From an uncultured Porphyromonadaceae bacterium (GTDB lineage Bacteria; Bacteroidota; Bacteroidia; Bacteroidales; Muribaculaceae): DNA of 42,167 nt. The notes under the pieces were generated by a model. The model was given only the letters and a program-made list of their open reading frames with translations. It did not search any database and was not told where the DNA came from. The stretch's first letter is position 1; every line of letters starts with the position of its first letter. Shown in pieces: positions 7,397-17,185 of this stretch. Location of the stretch: assembly GCA_947177145.1 (NCBI GenBank), contig CAMWTL010000002.1, positions 1 through 42,167 of the forward strand, written 5' to 3'. Both the position numbers and the translations under genes were made by a program.

Positions 7397-9175
7397 TTAC
7401 CATCCGGCGTTCTGCTGAAGATTGCTGAACTTCAAAGTCTCTGAATAAGGGATAGGACCATAGTACATGTAATCCTTGTAATTGCGAGTGTCAACATCGA
7501 ATACAGAGTAAACGCCGTCTTCGATATGCATACCTTTGGCAGTCTCGTTGAGATCGGCTTTCCAACGACGGAGATCGTAGAAACGGAAGCCTTCGAAGCA
7601 AAGCTCAAGACGACGCTCGTTGCGGATAAGCTTACGCATCTCCTCCTTGCTGCTCTTGCAGCTCTCAAGATAGGCATCACCATTCTCAAGACCAATGAGA
7701 GCACGGCTGCGGAGAGCCTTGATCACATCGTAAGCGGAGTAGCCGTTGGAACCTGAACCTGTCGGTCCCCAAGCCTCATTTGCAGCCTCAGCATAGTTGA
7801 GGAAGAACTCGGTGTAGCGGAGACGTGCTGTGTAATGGTTCTTGTCAACGATGTTGCTTGAGTTAGCGTTCACATCCATACGGAGATGCTTCTTCATGTA
7901 GTAACCTGTACGGGTTGAGGTGGTAATCATATCAAGACCGTCGTTGGTGTTGGAATCGGCAGCCGTATTGATTACAGTGTTGGCTGTGCCGGCAGTAGCC
8001 CCGTTATAGATGATGTAGTCATAGAAACGCTGGTCGCGGTTCTTGTAAGGATTCTGGGGGTCGTAACCCGACAGAGGATCGGTGATAGGATAACCGTTAT
8101 CCATCGGGAAAGCATCCACAAGGTTCTGTGTTGGGTTGATGCGTCCCTGGCCATAGAGTGAGGGAGGGAAGTAAGTAGACTCACGGTCATGGTTCTCACC
8201 CTTCTCAGTACGCCAGATTACCTCGGGAGGACAGTCGCCGTCCTGAAGAGCATCCATATTGACGTCACAATACCATGTGCCACCATCCTCAGCCATACCT
8301 GAAATGCCGTTAATGTGCTTAAGAACACCGGCAGCGGCATTGGCAGCAGTCTCCCAAGTCACGCCCGACTTCTCGAAAGCAGGACTTGCTGCGAGAAGAG
8401 AAGCGCGAGAGATGAACGCCTGCACAATCTGACCGCTGATACGGCCCATGAATCCTGCACCGAATACACGGTTGGCGTTACCCTCTGTGATGCCGGGATA
8501 TTTCTGCTGAAGCTCCGCAAGCGATGCGGGATCTTCCTGAGCATCATACGACTTAAAGGTAGCCGGAAGATACTTGAGAGCCTCGTTGAAATCCTCCATC
8601 ATAGAGTTGTAGCACTCAATGAAAGTATTACGGGGCACATTGAAGTTGCTTGTGGCATCCTCAGGCTCAAGAACGATGGGTATACCAAGAAGCTCACCTG
8701 AGTTGTCGATACCGGCGTGTGCCTGAAGGAGGTTATACATAAGGATGCCGCGAAGGGCACGAGCCTCTGCATAGAAACGGTCGTGGAAGCAAGCACTGGC
8801 AGCCTCATCCTTTGCCCACTCCACATCATCGATACGGCTGAGGAGCAGGTTACAATACTGTATACAGGTACGGGTCATCTCCCAACGGTTCATCGGATTG
8901 TTCTGAGAGGTCCAAGAGCCTGAAGCTATAAGGCGCCAGCTATTATTGGCTTCGTTGGAGACAGCATCATCGGTTCCCGCCTCACTCAGATTGAAGACAT
9001 CGAATGAGGGCATGAAGGCATAGACGTTACCCAACACATTCTCGGCATATGATGAGTTCATCACCAGATAGTCGATGGGAAGGTTATTCTCCGGCAGCGG
9101 CTCAAACACATCGTCGCAAGAGACGAAGGCACCTGCCATCAGAGCGAATACACCTGCTTTTATTATCTTGTTCAT
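7397..9175 (-). CDS. xusD: SusD/RagB-family glycan-binding lipoprotein (second pair, XusD-like)
   Basis: 592 aa; lipobox GAFVSC; typical SusD features (EARALRGILMYNLLQAHAG..., RNERRLELCFEGFRFYDLRRWK, C-terminal LQQNAGW). Confidence 0.93.
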   Translation of the reverse strand: MNKIIKAGVFALMAGAFVSCDDVFEPLPENNLPIDYLVMNSSYAENVLGNVYAFMPSFDVFNLSEAGTDDAVSNEANNSWRLIASGSWTSQNNPMNRWEMTRTCIQYCNLLLSRIDDVEWAKDEAASACFHDRFYAEARALRGILMYNLLQAHAGIDNSGELLGIPIVLEPEDATSNFNVPRNTFIECYNSMMEDFNEALKYLPATFKSYDAQEDPASLAELQQKYPGITEGNANRVFGAGFMGRISGQIVQAFISRASLLAASPAFEKSGVTWETAANAAAGVLKHINGISGMAEDGGTWYCDVNMDALQDGDCPPEVIWRTEKGENHDRESTYFPPSLYGQGRINPTQNLVDAFPMDNGYPITDPLSGYDPQNPYKNRDQRFYDYIIYNGATAGTANTVINTAADSNTNDGLDMITTSTRTGYYMKKHLRMDVNANSSNIVDKNHYTARLRYTEFFLNYAEAANEAWGPTGSGSNGYSAYDVIKALRSRALIGLENGDAYLESCKSSKEEMRKLIRNERRLELCFEGFRFYDLRRWKADLNETAKGMHIEDGVYSVFDVDTRNYKDYMYYGPIPYSETLKFSNLQQNAGW

Positions 9176-9190
9176 GTTGTCGTTTTAGTT

Positions 9191-12034
9191 TTAGAAGTTT
9201 ACTTTAACACCGAAGTTGTAGCTGCGGGTCTGAGGACTGCCGCCAACTGTGGTCTCACGATATTTCTTCTCCTTGCATGCCCGCCAGAGGTCATTGCCAT
9301 TAACGTAGAGCTGAAGCCCTTTAACAAACTTGTGGTCAAACCACTTCGAGGGGAAGTCGTAGGTAAGCTGGATCTGATCCAAGCAGAAAGTGTCAGAATC
9401 ATACATCCAGTAGTCGGAGGTAACAAAGTTTAGGGCACCACTCTGAGTGGTGAGGCGGGGATAAGTGGCAGTGGCAGCAGTCTCGGGAGTCCAGCGTCCG
9501 CGAACTATCTCTGAATACTTGCGGTCGCCATAAACCCAGGCAGCCTCATTATCCTTAATTCCGTTACCACCTGCCCAACCTGTTGCGGCTACGAAGAGGG
9601 TAAAGCCCTTATAACCGAGAGTAAGGTTCATACCATAAGTCCAAGGATTATCCCAACGACCGATGATTACCATATCTTTGCTGTCGATGATACCGTCACC
9701 GTTGACATCCTCATATTTAAGGTCGCCGGGCTTGGTATTGTTGTTGATGAGAGCACTTCTGGAAATCTCCTCCTCGTTCTGGAAGTAGCCAAGACAACGG
9801 TAGCCACGCAATGCGCTTCTGTTCTGTCCCTCGCTCTTCTGCCATTCATACTCAACGTTCTCGCTGATCTTGGTGTTCTTTGTAGTTACATACATTACAT
9901 TTGCACCGAAGCCCACATTGAAGTCGCCGAATTGCTTGTTGAAATTAGCCATGAGTTCAAAACCCTCCACCTTATAAGCATCATAGTTGATGTAAGGGAT
10001 GAAAGAGCTGGCACCCTCGCTACCCCAACCTGCAAGCATATAGCTCGGATAGAGGTTGGTAGCCTGAATAGGAAGACCATCCACCTTAGTGTTGAAATAT
10101 GCACCGCTAAGGGTAATCATATTGTTCACGAAGCCCATATCAAGACCAACGTTAAACTCATTGCGCTTCACGAATGTGAGGTTGGGGTTTGTACCCTGAG
10201 TACTCATAAAGGTCTGGATACCTTTGTGACCGTCGTTCCAACCCCACCATGCGCCGTTAGCGGTGAACTTGCCGTCCCACATATAGAAGCTGTCATCGAG
10301 ATTACCATTCTTGAGCATATCGATATCCTGAAGGATACGGCCGTAAGTAGCATTGATGCGGAGTTCGCTGATAGCCTCGCTGTCTTTCAGGAATTCCTCC
10401 TGACCGATACGCCAGCCGATACTTCCCACAGGTGAGAAACCGTTGCGGTGACCCGGTTTGAAGCGTGCTGAATGGTTGATAGCACCGTTAAACTCTGCAT
10501 AGTAGCGATTGGCATAGTTATAAGCCGCACGGAAACCGAGAGTTGCATTGGTATTACGGTGATACTGGCCGGAGTAAGTACGCTTGTAGCCATGAGCCAC
10601 AACAGTAGCGTCTACATTGTGAACATCGTTGAAGGTGTTCTTATAGTCAAACTGACCGGAGAAAAGGAGAGTCTGACGCTCCGAACCGCCACCTACGTCC
10701 ATATTGCCGCTGGAGAAGTCATCATTATACTTCTTAAGACCGGCAATAACATCCTTGCCACCGTAGTTGCTCCAAGTTGCCTCGTAGACAGCATATCTGG
10801 GAGAAATAGAAGCAGAATAGATGGTGTTGTAGTCCACTGCACCGTGAGCGGTGAAAGAGAGACCCTTGACAACCTTGCCGAAGTCGATGCGGATACCGGC
10901 ATCAAACTGGAGCTGACGGGTGGTAGACTTGGTATATCCACCGGCATACATAGCGGCAAACGCATTGCTCTGATACTGCTGAGTACCACCGAGGAGATAC
11001 TTGCCACCGATAAGGTGATTACTGTTGTTCACCAAAGCCCAGCTCTCCTCATCGTCTGCCTCGATAGCGTCGATAGGAATGAAAGGAACGAAGGGTGAGG
11101 TACCCTGCACTGCCGGACGCATAGTAGCGGCATTGTTCCAATAGCCGGCATGGTCATAGCGATTGTCGTAGAAAGTCGCGCTGGTGTTTACCCAACCTGA
11201 CACCCAATCGTTGAGATTGAGGTCGATATTGCCACGCAAGCTCAGACGGGTCTGACCATTGTTCTTACCTTCACCGAATTTGATGATGTCGTCTACATGA
11301 TAAACGTCAACAAGGGCGTAGAATTGTGCAAACTTGGCACCGCCTGTAAATTCAGCCTGACCCTCATATTTCATATACTGCTTCTTCAGATATTCGTCGG
11401 AGAAGAAGTTGATATCAGGATAGCGTGAGAGGTTGCGGTGAGAGCCATAGTTGTAGATGTCCTCAGCTGTGAAAGCTGCGCTAAGACCATCATTGGCACG
11501 TGCCTCATTGTAGAGGGTCATGTATTCGGCTGCACCGAGATATTTCTGGTATCTCTTGGGTACGAACATCTGGGCATTGCCACGCACAGAGACATGGAGT
11601 CCGTCGGGACGGCCACGCTTGGTAGTGATAAGCACGGCACCCTTCGCAGCGGTAGAACCGTAAAGCACCACTGCCTGAGCACCTTTAAGGAATGTGATGC
11701 TCTCGATCTCCTGAGGAAGAATATTATTGTCATCACGAGGCACACCGTCAACCAACATCAGCATTCCGCCCATATCCCAGCTTGTATTGGTCAGGGCACT
11801 GACATTCTGAAAAGTGTATGTGTTGAAGCTCTTCTTCTCAAGCTCAACCATATTCACAGAAGAGACGCCGCCGAGAATATCGCTACCGTCACTTGTGCGG
11901 AAAGGGAGCTGGATTCCCTGTGGCAGCGAATCTGCCGGCACGAATGTCTCGTCGTCCTGGGCGAAAGCACCGGGAGTGAAGAGCAGAGCGGCTGCCGCTG
12001 CGAGGGGATATATGATGTTATTTGAATTTTTCAT
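9191..12034 (-). CDS. xusC: SusC/RagA-family TonB-dependent transporter, short form lacking the N-terminal carboxypeptidase-regulatory domain (second pair, XusC-like)
   Basis: 947 aa; truncated plug MLMLVDGVPRDDNNILPQEIESITFLKGAQAVVLYGSTAAKGAVLITTKRG; C-terminal SYNFGVKVNF beta-strand. Confidence 0.93.
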   Translation of the reverse strand: MKNSNNIIYPLAAAAALLFTPGAFAQDDETFVPADSLPQGIQLPFRTSDGSDILGGVSSVNMVELEKKSFNTYTFQNVSALTNTSWDMGGMLMLVDGVPRDDNNILPQEIESITFLKGAQAVVLYGSTAAKGAVLITTKRGRPDGLHVSVRGNAQMFVPKRYQKYLGAAEYMTLYNEARANDGLSAAFTAEDIYNYGSHRNLSRYPDINFFSDEYLKKQYMKYEGQAEFTGGAKFAQFYALVDVYHVDDIIKFGEGKNNGQTRLSLRGNIDLNLNDWVSGWVNTSATFYDNRYDHAGYWNNAATMRPAVQGTSPFVPFIPIDAIEADDEESWALVNNSNHLIGGKYLLGGTQQYQSNAFAAMYAGGYTKSTTRQLQFDAGIRIDFGKVVKGLSFTAHGAVDYNTIYSASISPRYAVYEATWSNYGGKDVIAGLKKYNDDFSSGNMDVGGGSERQTLLFSGQFDYKNTFNDVHNVDATVVAHGYKRTYSGQYHRNTNATLGFRAAYNYANRYYAEFNGAINHSARFKPGHRNGFSPVGSIGWRIGQEEFLKDSEAISELRINATYGRILQDIDMLKNGNLDDSFYMWDGKFTANGAWWGWNDGHKGIQTFMSTQGTNPNLTFVKRNEFNVGLDMGFVNNMITLSGAYFNTKVDGLPIQATNLYPSYMLAGWGSEGASSFIPYINYDAYKVEGFELMANFNKQFGDFNVGFGANVMYVTTKNTKISENVEYEWQKSEGQNRSALRGYRCLGYFQNEEEISRSALINNNTKPGDLKYEDVNGDGIIDSKDMVIIGRWDNPWTYGMNLTLGYKGFTLFVAATGWAGGNGIKDNEAAWVYGDRKYSEIVRGRWTPETAATATYPRLTTQSGALNFVTSDYWMYDSDTFCLDQIQLTYDFPSKWFDHKFVKGLQLYVNGNDLWRACKEKKYRETTVGGSPQTRSYNFGVKVNF

Positions 12035-12061
12035 TATTGAAAGGTAATTATGGGGTTATTA

Positions 12062-14008
12062 TCACCATCCCGGATTCTGATACAATTCAGGATACATTGA
12101 CACGTCTTTCACCTTCAAGGGGAGCCAATAGTGCTTCTCGGTAAGAGGACGCTCTACGACCACTTTTTCGCTAAAGCCTACAACCGTATTCTGAGTGGGG
12201 TCAGTCTTGTTGATACCCACTGAAGAATCCTTATCGACACCGGCAAGATTGCCTGAACGTGTAAATTCCTGAGAGGTCTTGATGTTGTAGGGATATTTGT
12301 CTATGAGCATCCAGCGACGCAGGTCGGTGAAACGGTGAGACTCGAAAGCAAGCTCGACAGCACGTTCGCGGCGAACCTCGCCCATGAAAGCATCAAGAGA
12401 GCCGGTGAACTTCGCGTTGACATTGGCAACCCCGGCACGCTTACGGATAGTATTGATTGCCTCAACGGCTGTCTTTGAGAATTTGCCGGATTTACCCTGT
12501 GCCGACCCATAGCCGTTGCAGGCACTCTCAGCATACATCAGATATATATCGGCAAGACGCATATAGGGGATGAGCATATGGTTGTTTGCACCCCAGTTGC
12601 CACCGCCTTGGTTGTCCCACTGGTTAAAGTCGTCGCGCACAAACTTATAGTTCAGATAACCTGAGCGGCTACCTTCCGTATCAGAGCGGAGCTTACCACC
12701 TGTGTATAGAGGAGCATAGCGAACATCATCAGCCTGCGGGTTGCCACCGAGTTCGAGCTTGCAGCCGTCGAAACGGATGTCATGGTAGAAGCGGGGGTCA
12801 CGACCCTTCCAAGGATGAGTCTTATCGAAACCTGAATCGGGATCGTCAAGAGGAAGACCGTTAGCCATACCGTAGTAGTTTACGTAGTTGGCAGTCGGGT
12901 GATAGCAGATACCGTTGTTGGTAAGGAACTTTGTGCCGTAGTCGTTGGTCTGTCCCCAGTTGGAGCGGTTCCAGTCGTCACACGGATTGCGGTAGATAGC
13001 CTCAGTAGAACCGGGCATCAAGCCACCTCTTGAGTGAGAAAGGAAGAGATCCTTATAGTTCTCAAACTTAACGAGTGAATACTGAGTCTGACCAGACTCG
13101 ACGAGGTTGAGAAGCTCACCAAACACGTCGGCAGCACGCTTACAGAAATCCTCATTATATCCAAGAGCGTTGCCGGGGAGCTTTGTGCCACCGTGGGCAG
13201 CTATGTTGGGGTCGTTATTCATAAGGGGTGAACCTGCCCAAAGGAGGTTTTTGCCAAGGTAGCCAAGAGCCATAATCTTGTTGATACGGAGCTTATTGTT
13301 ACCCTTTGTAGCGGCACCTGCCTGAGTGCTGTCCCAGTCGATAGGAAGGAGTGAAGCAGCTTTCTGAAGGTCTTCTGCTGCTTTCTCTGCACATTCAGCA
13401 TAGCTGAGACGGGGATTGTCAAGAGCAGCACTACCGAGAACCTCATCAATGTAAGGAAGACCACCGAAATACTGCATAAGCATGAAATGGTAGAAACCAC
13501 GGAAGAAGTAGAGCTGACCTTCGATCATATTGCGCTCCTCCTGAGTTGCCTGAGTGAGGCGATCCATATTAGCTAGACCGAGGTTAGCCTTACGGATAGC
13601 ATACCAAGCACCCTTCCAGAGTGTGGGATGCTGCCCCACGTCGGAATACTTACTTGTGTCAAAGCCGCCAATGTCCATAAAACCGCAGCCCCAGCCGTCG
13701 TGCTCAGCCTGCCAGCCCCAGAAGTCACCCTTATCAACCTTGTCACACATCATGTAGGTCTCGTTGATGCCGGTGAATTCATCTTCGCCCCAGTTCCAGG
13801 AATTGTTCCAATAGCAGGTTGTGAAGTTAGGAAGACAGAAATACATCTCTTCCACATAGCCCTGGAAGTTCTTGAAATTCTTGAAAGCCTCATCCTCCGA
13901 AATCTCGCTCTCAGGGGCTTTGTCGAGATAGTCGGTGCAGCTTGTGAGATTACCACAAGCCATGAAAGCTGCAAGAACTGCAAATATATAGATTTTAATT
14001 TTTTTCAT
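12062..14008 (-). CDS. xusB: SusD/RagB-family lipoprotein (first pair, XusB-like)
   Basis: 648 aa; lipobox GNLTSC; FFRGFYHFMLMQYFGGLPYI, RRERAVELAFESHRFTDLRRW, ends LYQNPGW. Confidence 0.94.
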   Translation of the reverse strand: MKKIKIYIFAVLAAFMACGNLTSCTDYLDKAPESEISEDEAFKNFKNFQGYVEEMYFCLPNFTTCYWNNSWNWGEDEFTGINETYMMCDKVDKGDFWGWQAEHDGWGCGFMDIGGFDTSKYSDVGQHPTLWKGAWYAIRKANLGLANMDRLTQATQEERNMIEGQLYFFRGFYHFMLMQYFGGLPYIDEVLGSAALDNPRLSYAECAEKAAEDLQKAASLLPIDWDSTQAGAATKGNNKLRINKIMALGYLGKNLLWAGSPLMNNDPNIAAHGGTKLPGNALGYNEDFCKRAADVFGELLNLVESGQTQYSLVKFENYKDLFLSHSRGGLMPGSTEAIYRNPCDDWNRSNWGQTNDYGTKFLTNNGICYHPTANYVNYYGMANGLPLDDPDSGFDKTHPWKGRDPRFYHDIRFDGCKLELGGNPQADDVRYAPLYTGGKLRSDTEGSRSGYLNYKFVRDDFNQWDNQGGGNWGANNHMLIPYMRLADIYLMYAESACNGYGSAQGKSGKFSKTAVEAINTIRKRAGVANVNAKFTGSLDAFMGEVRRERAVELAFESHRFTDLRRWMLIDKYPYNIKTSQEFTRSGNLAGVDKDSSVGINKTDPTQNTVVGFSEKVVVERPLTEKHYWLPLKVKDVSMYPELYQNPGW

Positions 14009-14020
14009 TTTGTTGAGAGG

Positions 14021-17000
14021 TTAGATGTCAAACTTGATACCAAGGTTGAAACGGCGAACGGTAGGATAAGCACCCTGTGATGCGTTACCGGTGCCGGCGA
14101 AGTTGTTCTCACGGTCGTCAGGAAGCTTAGACCACTGCCAGAGGTTGTTGCCGTTAACGTAGATCTTAAGATTGCTTAAGCCGATCTTCTTGATCCAGCC
14201 GCTTGTCCATGTGTAAGCGATCTCGGCATTCTTCAGACGGAAGTAAGAACCGTCATAGTGGTTGTAGCGGTTGTCCCAGCCGTTGTAGTAGCTCGGAGTG
14301 GTGTTCCAAACGGGAAGAGGACGGTCGGGATCAGTCATACCGGGAGCCCAGAAGTTCACGCCTGCGAAGAGGGTGTTGAGGTTGCCGCGATAAGACTCGA
14401 ACACTACGGTACGCTGAACATTGGTTACACCGTACATCTGAACATATACGCTCCAGCCTTTCCAATCGAAACCGATAGTGGCGTTGTAGTTGTTCTGCGG
14501 GATACCGCTGTAGCCGTAAGGTGTGGAGTCGGAAGAGTCAATTACACCGTCACCGTTGTAGTCAACCATGATGGGCTGACCGGGAAGCTTCTGGTTGTCG
14601 TTAGTGTTGTGGGGAGTCATCGCGATAACGTCGTCCCAAGTCTGGGCATATCCGGCGTCATAAACAATGCGGTCCTGACCGATCATATAGCCTTCGCTCT
14701 TGCGATAAGCCTCCATAAGGGCGGGATCATCCTTCTTTGTAACGATGTTCTCCGCATGGGTCATATTGAGGTTAGCCCAAAGGTGAAGATCGTTGGGGAA
14801 TGTGTAGTTGAAGCGGAGTTCCAACTCATAACCCTTGCTGTCTACAGTACCGAGGTTAGCCATAGGAGCGCTGCCGCCGAAGTAAGACGGGATTGCACGG
14901 TCGCCACCGCTAACGAGGATGTCCTTACGTTTCTCCTTGAAAAGCTCGATAGTACCGCTCACGAGGCTATGATAAAGTGTGAAGTCGATACCTAAGTTCT
15001 GCTTGATAGCTTTCTCCCAGTGGATATTGGGGTTGCCAAGAGAAGCCTCCTTATACCAAGTGTAGGGACTGCCGCCATTAGGATAGAAGGAGCCTGTTCC
15101 ACCGGCTGCCCACTGTGTCTGATAGAGGAAGCGGCCACCGGCTGAGTCGTCGCCGACCTCACCGAGAGAGTAACGCACCTTGAAGTTGTCAAGCCAACCA
15201 CGGCTCCAGTTCATGAATTTCTCCTCGCTGAGACGCCATCCAATAGCGCCGGAGGGGAAGAAGTCGAAACGATAGTCACGGCCGAATTTCTCAGAACCGT
15301 TGTAAGCGCCGTTAAACTCGAAGAAGTATTTCTCGGCAAAGTTATAAGTGGCACGGAAAGCCCAGTCCTCACGATAGCGGGTGAACTCGGTACCATAAGT
15401 TACCTCATTACGGTTGAATACGCCCATGGCGGTCACGTCATGCTGACCGAACTGGCGGCCGTAGAAGAGCTGTGCCTGATAGAAGAGGAAGCGGTTGGTT
15501 GCCCAGTTGTTGATTTCACCTGTACGGGTGCTCCACTTGAGGTCCTCATTGAAGTCAAGACCGTTAGGCTGAGTCTTCTTGTCCCATATTACCTCACCGG
15601 TGTCAGGGTCAATCCATTTGTACTGGGGTGAATACCAGTTTTCACAGATACCACGGTTGATCTCCTGCATATTGTTGTCCCAAGAGATTGTACCACTGAT
15701 GCGGAGACCCGGGGTGATGAATTTCAGATCCTGATCAAGAGTAAAGTCGGTATTGATACGGGTAGTGGTAGTGTAGCCTACACCGCCGGTAGCAACGCCC
15801 TGCATTGAGTTAGGTGCGCCCTGTGTATTGGCAGGATAGTAGCCCCAAGTGCCGTCGGAATACTGAGGACGGAAAGCGTCGGAAGGTGCGCTATAAGCAG
15901 CCTGCCAGAGCTGGGTTGTACCCCAGTCGTTGTCACCTGCGCCCCAAGGAGATTTCTTCTCACCGTGTGAACCGGAAAGGTTAACCTTGAACTGAGTGGT
16001 CGGTGTAAGGGTGAAGTCGAGGTTAGAACGAATGTTGACACGGTTGTAACCGAAACCACCGTTGTAGCCGCGTTTTACGTCATACTCCTTATAGAGGTCA
16101 CCCTCATGCAGGAAGTCGATAGCAGCATAATATTTAACGAACTTCGTACCACCACGCACGTTGATGTTAGGGTTGTATGCCATAGCGTGGCTCTTGAAAA
16201 GCTCTTTCTCCCAGTTTACATTAGGATAACGCTCATACTCCTCAAGGTTGGCAGGGTGAGCATACTTGTCGATAATGTCCAGAGGAGTCATATCAACCCA
16301 AGATGCGGGCTGGAGACCAAGCTCACGCTCGATGATGCGGTTTCTCATGTAAAGTGCCTCGGGAGAACCCTCGGTGCCGGGGAGGTGAGAAACCACCTTG
16401 GCAACTGCGTTGAGAGAAACACCGATTTGTGCTCTACCCTCCTGACCACGCTTTGTGGTGATGAGGATTACACCGTTTGCACCCTTCACACCATACACGG
16501 CGGTTGCGGATGCATCCTTCAGTACTGACACTGTTTCTACAGAGTTAATATCGACAGTGTTCATAGGACGTTCGATACCATCGACGAGGACGAGCGGGTT
16601 AGAACCGTTCCAAGATGTCTGACCACGGATCACGATCTGCGGGTCTTCGGCACCCGGCATACCGGTTGATGCCATTGTGGTCACACCGGGGAGATTACCG
16701 GTGAGGGCTGCACCAAGGCTGGATACACCACCGGTCTTAGCAAGCGTAGCACCTGATGTCTGGGCGATAGCACCTACGACTGATGCTTTCTTCTGCTGGC
16801 CGTAACCTACGACCACAAGCTCATCGAGGGATTCGCCGCTGTCTTTCATCACGACGTTAATGACGCTGCGTCCGCCCACTTTCTCTACCACCGGCTCCAT
16901 GCCGACGTAGGTGAAACGCAGCTCCGCTTTCTTAGGATTAGCCACCTCAATCTTGTAATTGCCGTCGAGGTCAGTGGCAGTACCACCGGGAACTCCGACA

Positions 17001-17146
17001 ACCATTACTGTCACACCGATCAGGGGTTCACCCGTCTGATCGGTAACGTTACCTTTGACTAAATCAGCCCGGGCGGAGAACGCTCCCGTCACGAGCATGG
17101 TCATCAGCAACGCAATGTAATGAAAAGTCTTCTTTACATTTTTCAT
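14021..17146 (-). CDS. xusA: SusC/RagA-family TonB-dependent transporter (first pair, XusA-like), full-length
   Basis: 1041 aa; carboxypeptidase-regulatory domain (VKGNVTDQTGEPLIGVTVMVVGVPGGTATDLDGNYKI), TonB-box-like LDELVVVGYG, plug NPLVLVDGIERPMNTVDINSVETVSVLKDASATAVYGVKGANGVILITTKRG. Confidence 0.96.
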   Translation of the reverse strand: MKNVKKTFHYIALLMTMLVTGAFSARADLVKGNVTDQTGEPLIGVTVMVVGVPGGTATDLDGNYKIEVANPKKAELRFTYVGMEPVVEKVGGRSVINVVMKDSGESLDELVVVGYGQQKKASVVGAIAQTSGATLAKTGGVSSLGAALTGNLPGVTTMASTGMPGAEDPQIVIRGQTSWNGSNPLVLVDGIERPMNTVDINSVETVSVLKDASATAVYGVKGANGVILITTKRGQEGRAQIGVSLNAVAKVVSHLPGTEGSPEALYMRNRIIERELGLQPASWVDMTPLDIIDKYAHPANLEEYERYPNVNWEKELFKSHAMAYNPNINVRGGTKFVKYYAAIDFLHEGDLYKEYDVKRGYNGGFGYNRVNIRSNLDFTLTPTTQFKVNLSGSHGEKKSPWGAGDNDWGTTQLWQAAYSAPSDAFRPQYSDGTWGYYPANTQGAPNSMQGVATGGVGYTTTTRINTDFTLDQDLKFITPGLRISGTISWDNNMQEINRGICENWYSPQYKWIDPDTGEVIWDKKTQPNGLDFNEDLKWSTRTGEINNWATNRFLFYQAQLFYGRQFGQHDVTAMGVFNRNEVTYGTEFTRYREDWAFRATYNFAEKYFFEFNGAYNGSEKFGRDYRFDFFPSGAIGWRLSEEKFMNWSRGWLDNFKVRYSLGEVGDDSAGGRFLYQTQWAAGGTGSFYPNGGSPYTWYKEASLGNPNIHWEKAIKQNLGIDFTLYHSLVSGTIELFKEKRKDILVSGGDRAIPSYFGGSAPMANLGTVDSKGYELELRFNYTFPNDLHLWANLNMTHAENIVTKKDDPALMEAYRKSEGYMIGQDRIVYDAGYAQTWDDVIAMTPHNTNDNQKLPGQPIMVDYNGDGVIDSSDSTPYGYSGIPQNNYNATIGFDWKGWSVYVQMYGVTNVQRTVVFESYRGNLNTLFAGVNFWAPGMTDPDRPLPVWNTTPSYYNGWDNRYNHYDGSYFRLKNAEIAYTWTSGWIKKIGLSNLKIYVNGNNLWQWSKLPDDRENNFAGTGNASQGAYPTVRRFNLGIKFDI

Positions 17147-17185
17147 CGCTATTAAATATTAAAGTATAATGGAAATAATTATCTC

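Noticed and set aside
9932-12025. Several plus-strand ORFs of 167-208 aa (9932-10435, 10472-11098, 11438-12025)
   Set aside because: All antisense to the second SusC gene, a common shadow-ORF effect of codon usage.
14258-14995. 245-aa plus-strand ORF and similar ones over SusC, GH43 and GH115 genes
   Set aside because: Antisense to strongly supported genes; valine/histidine-rich shadow translations.
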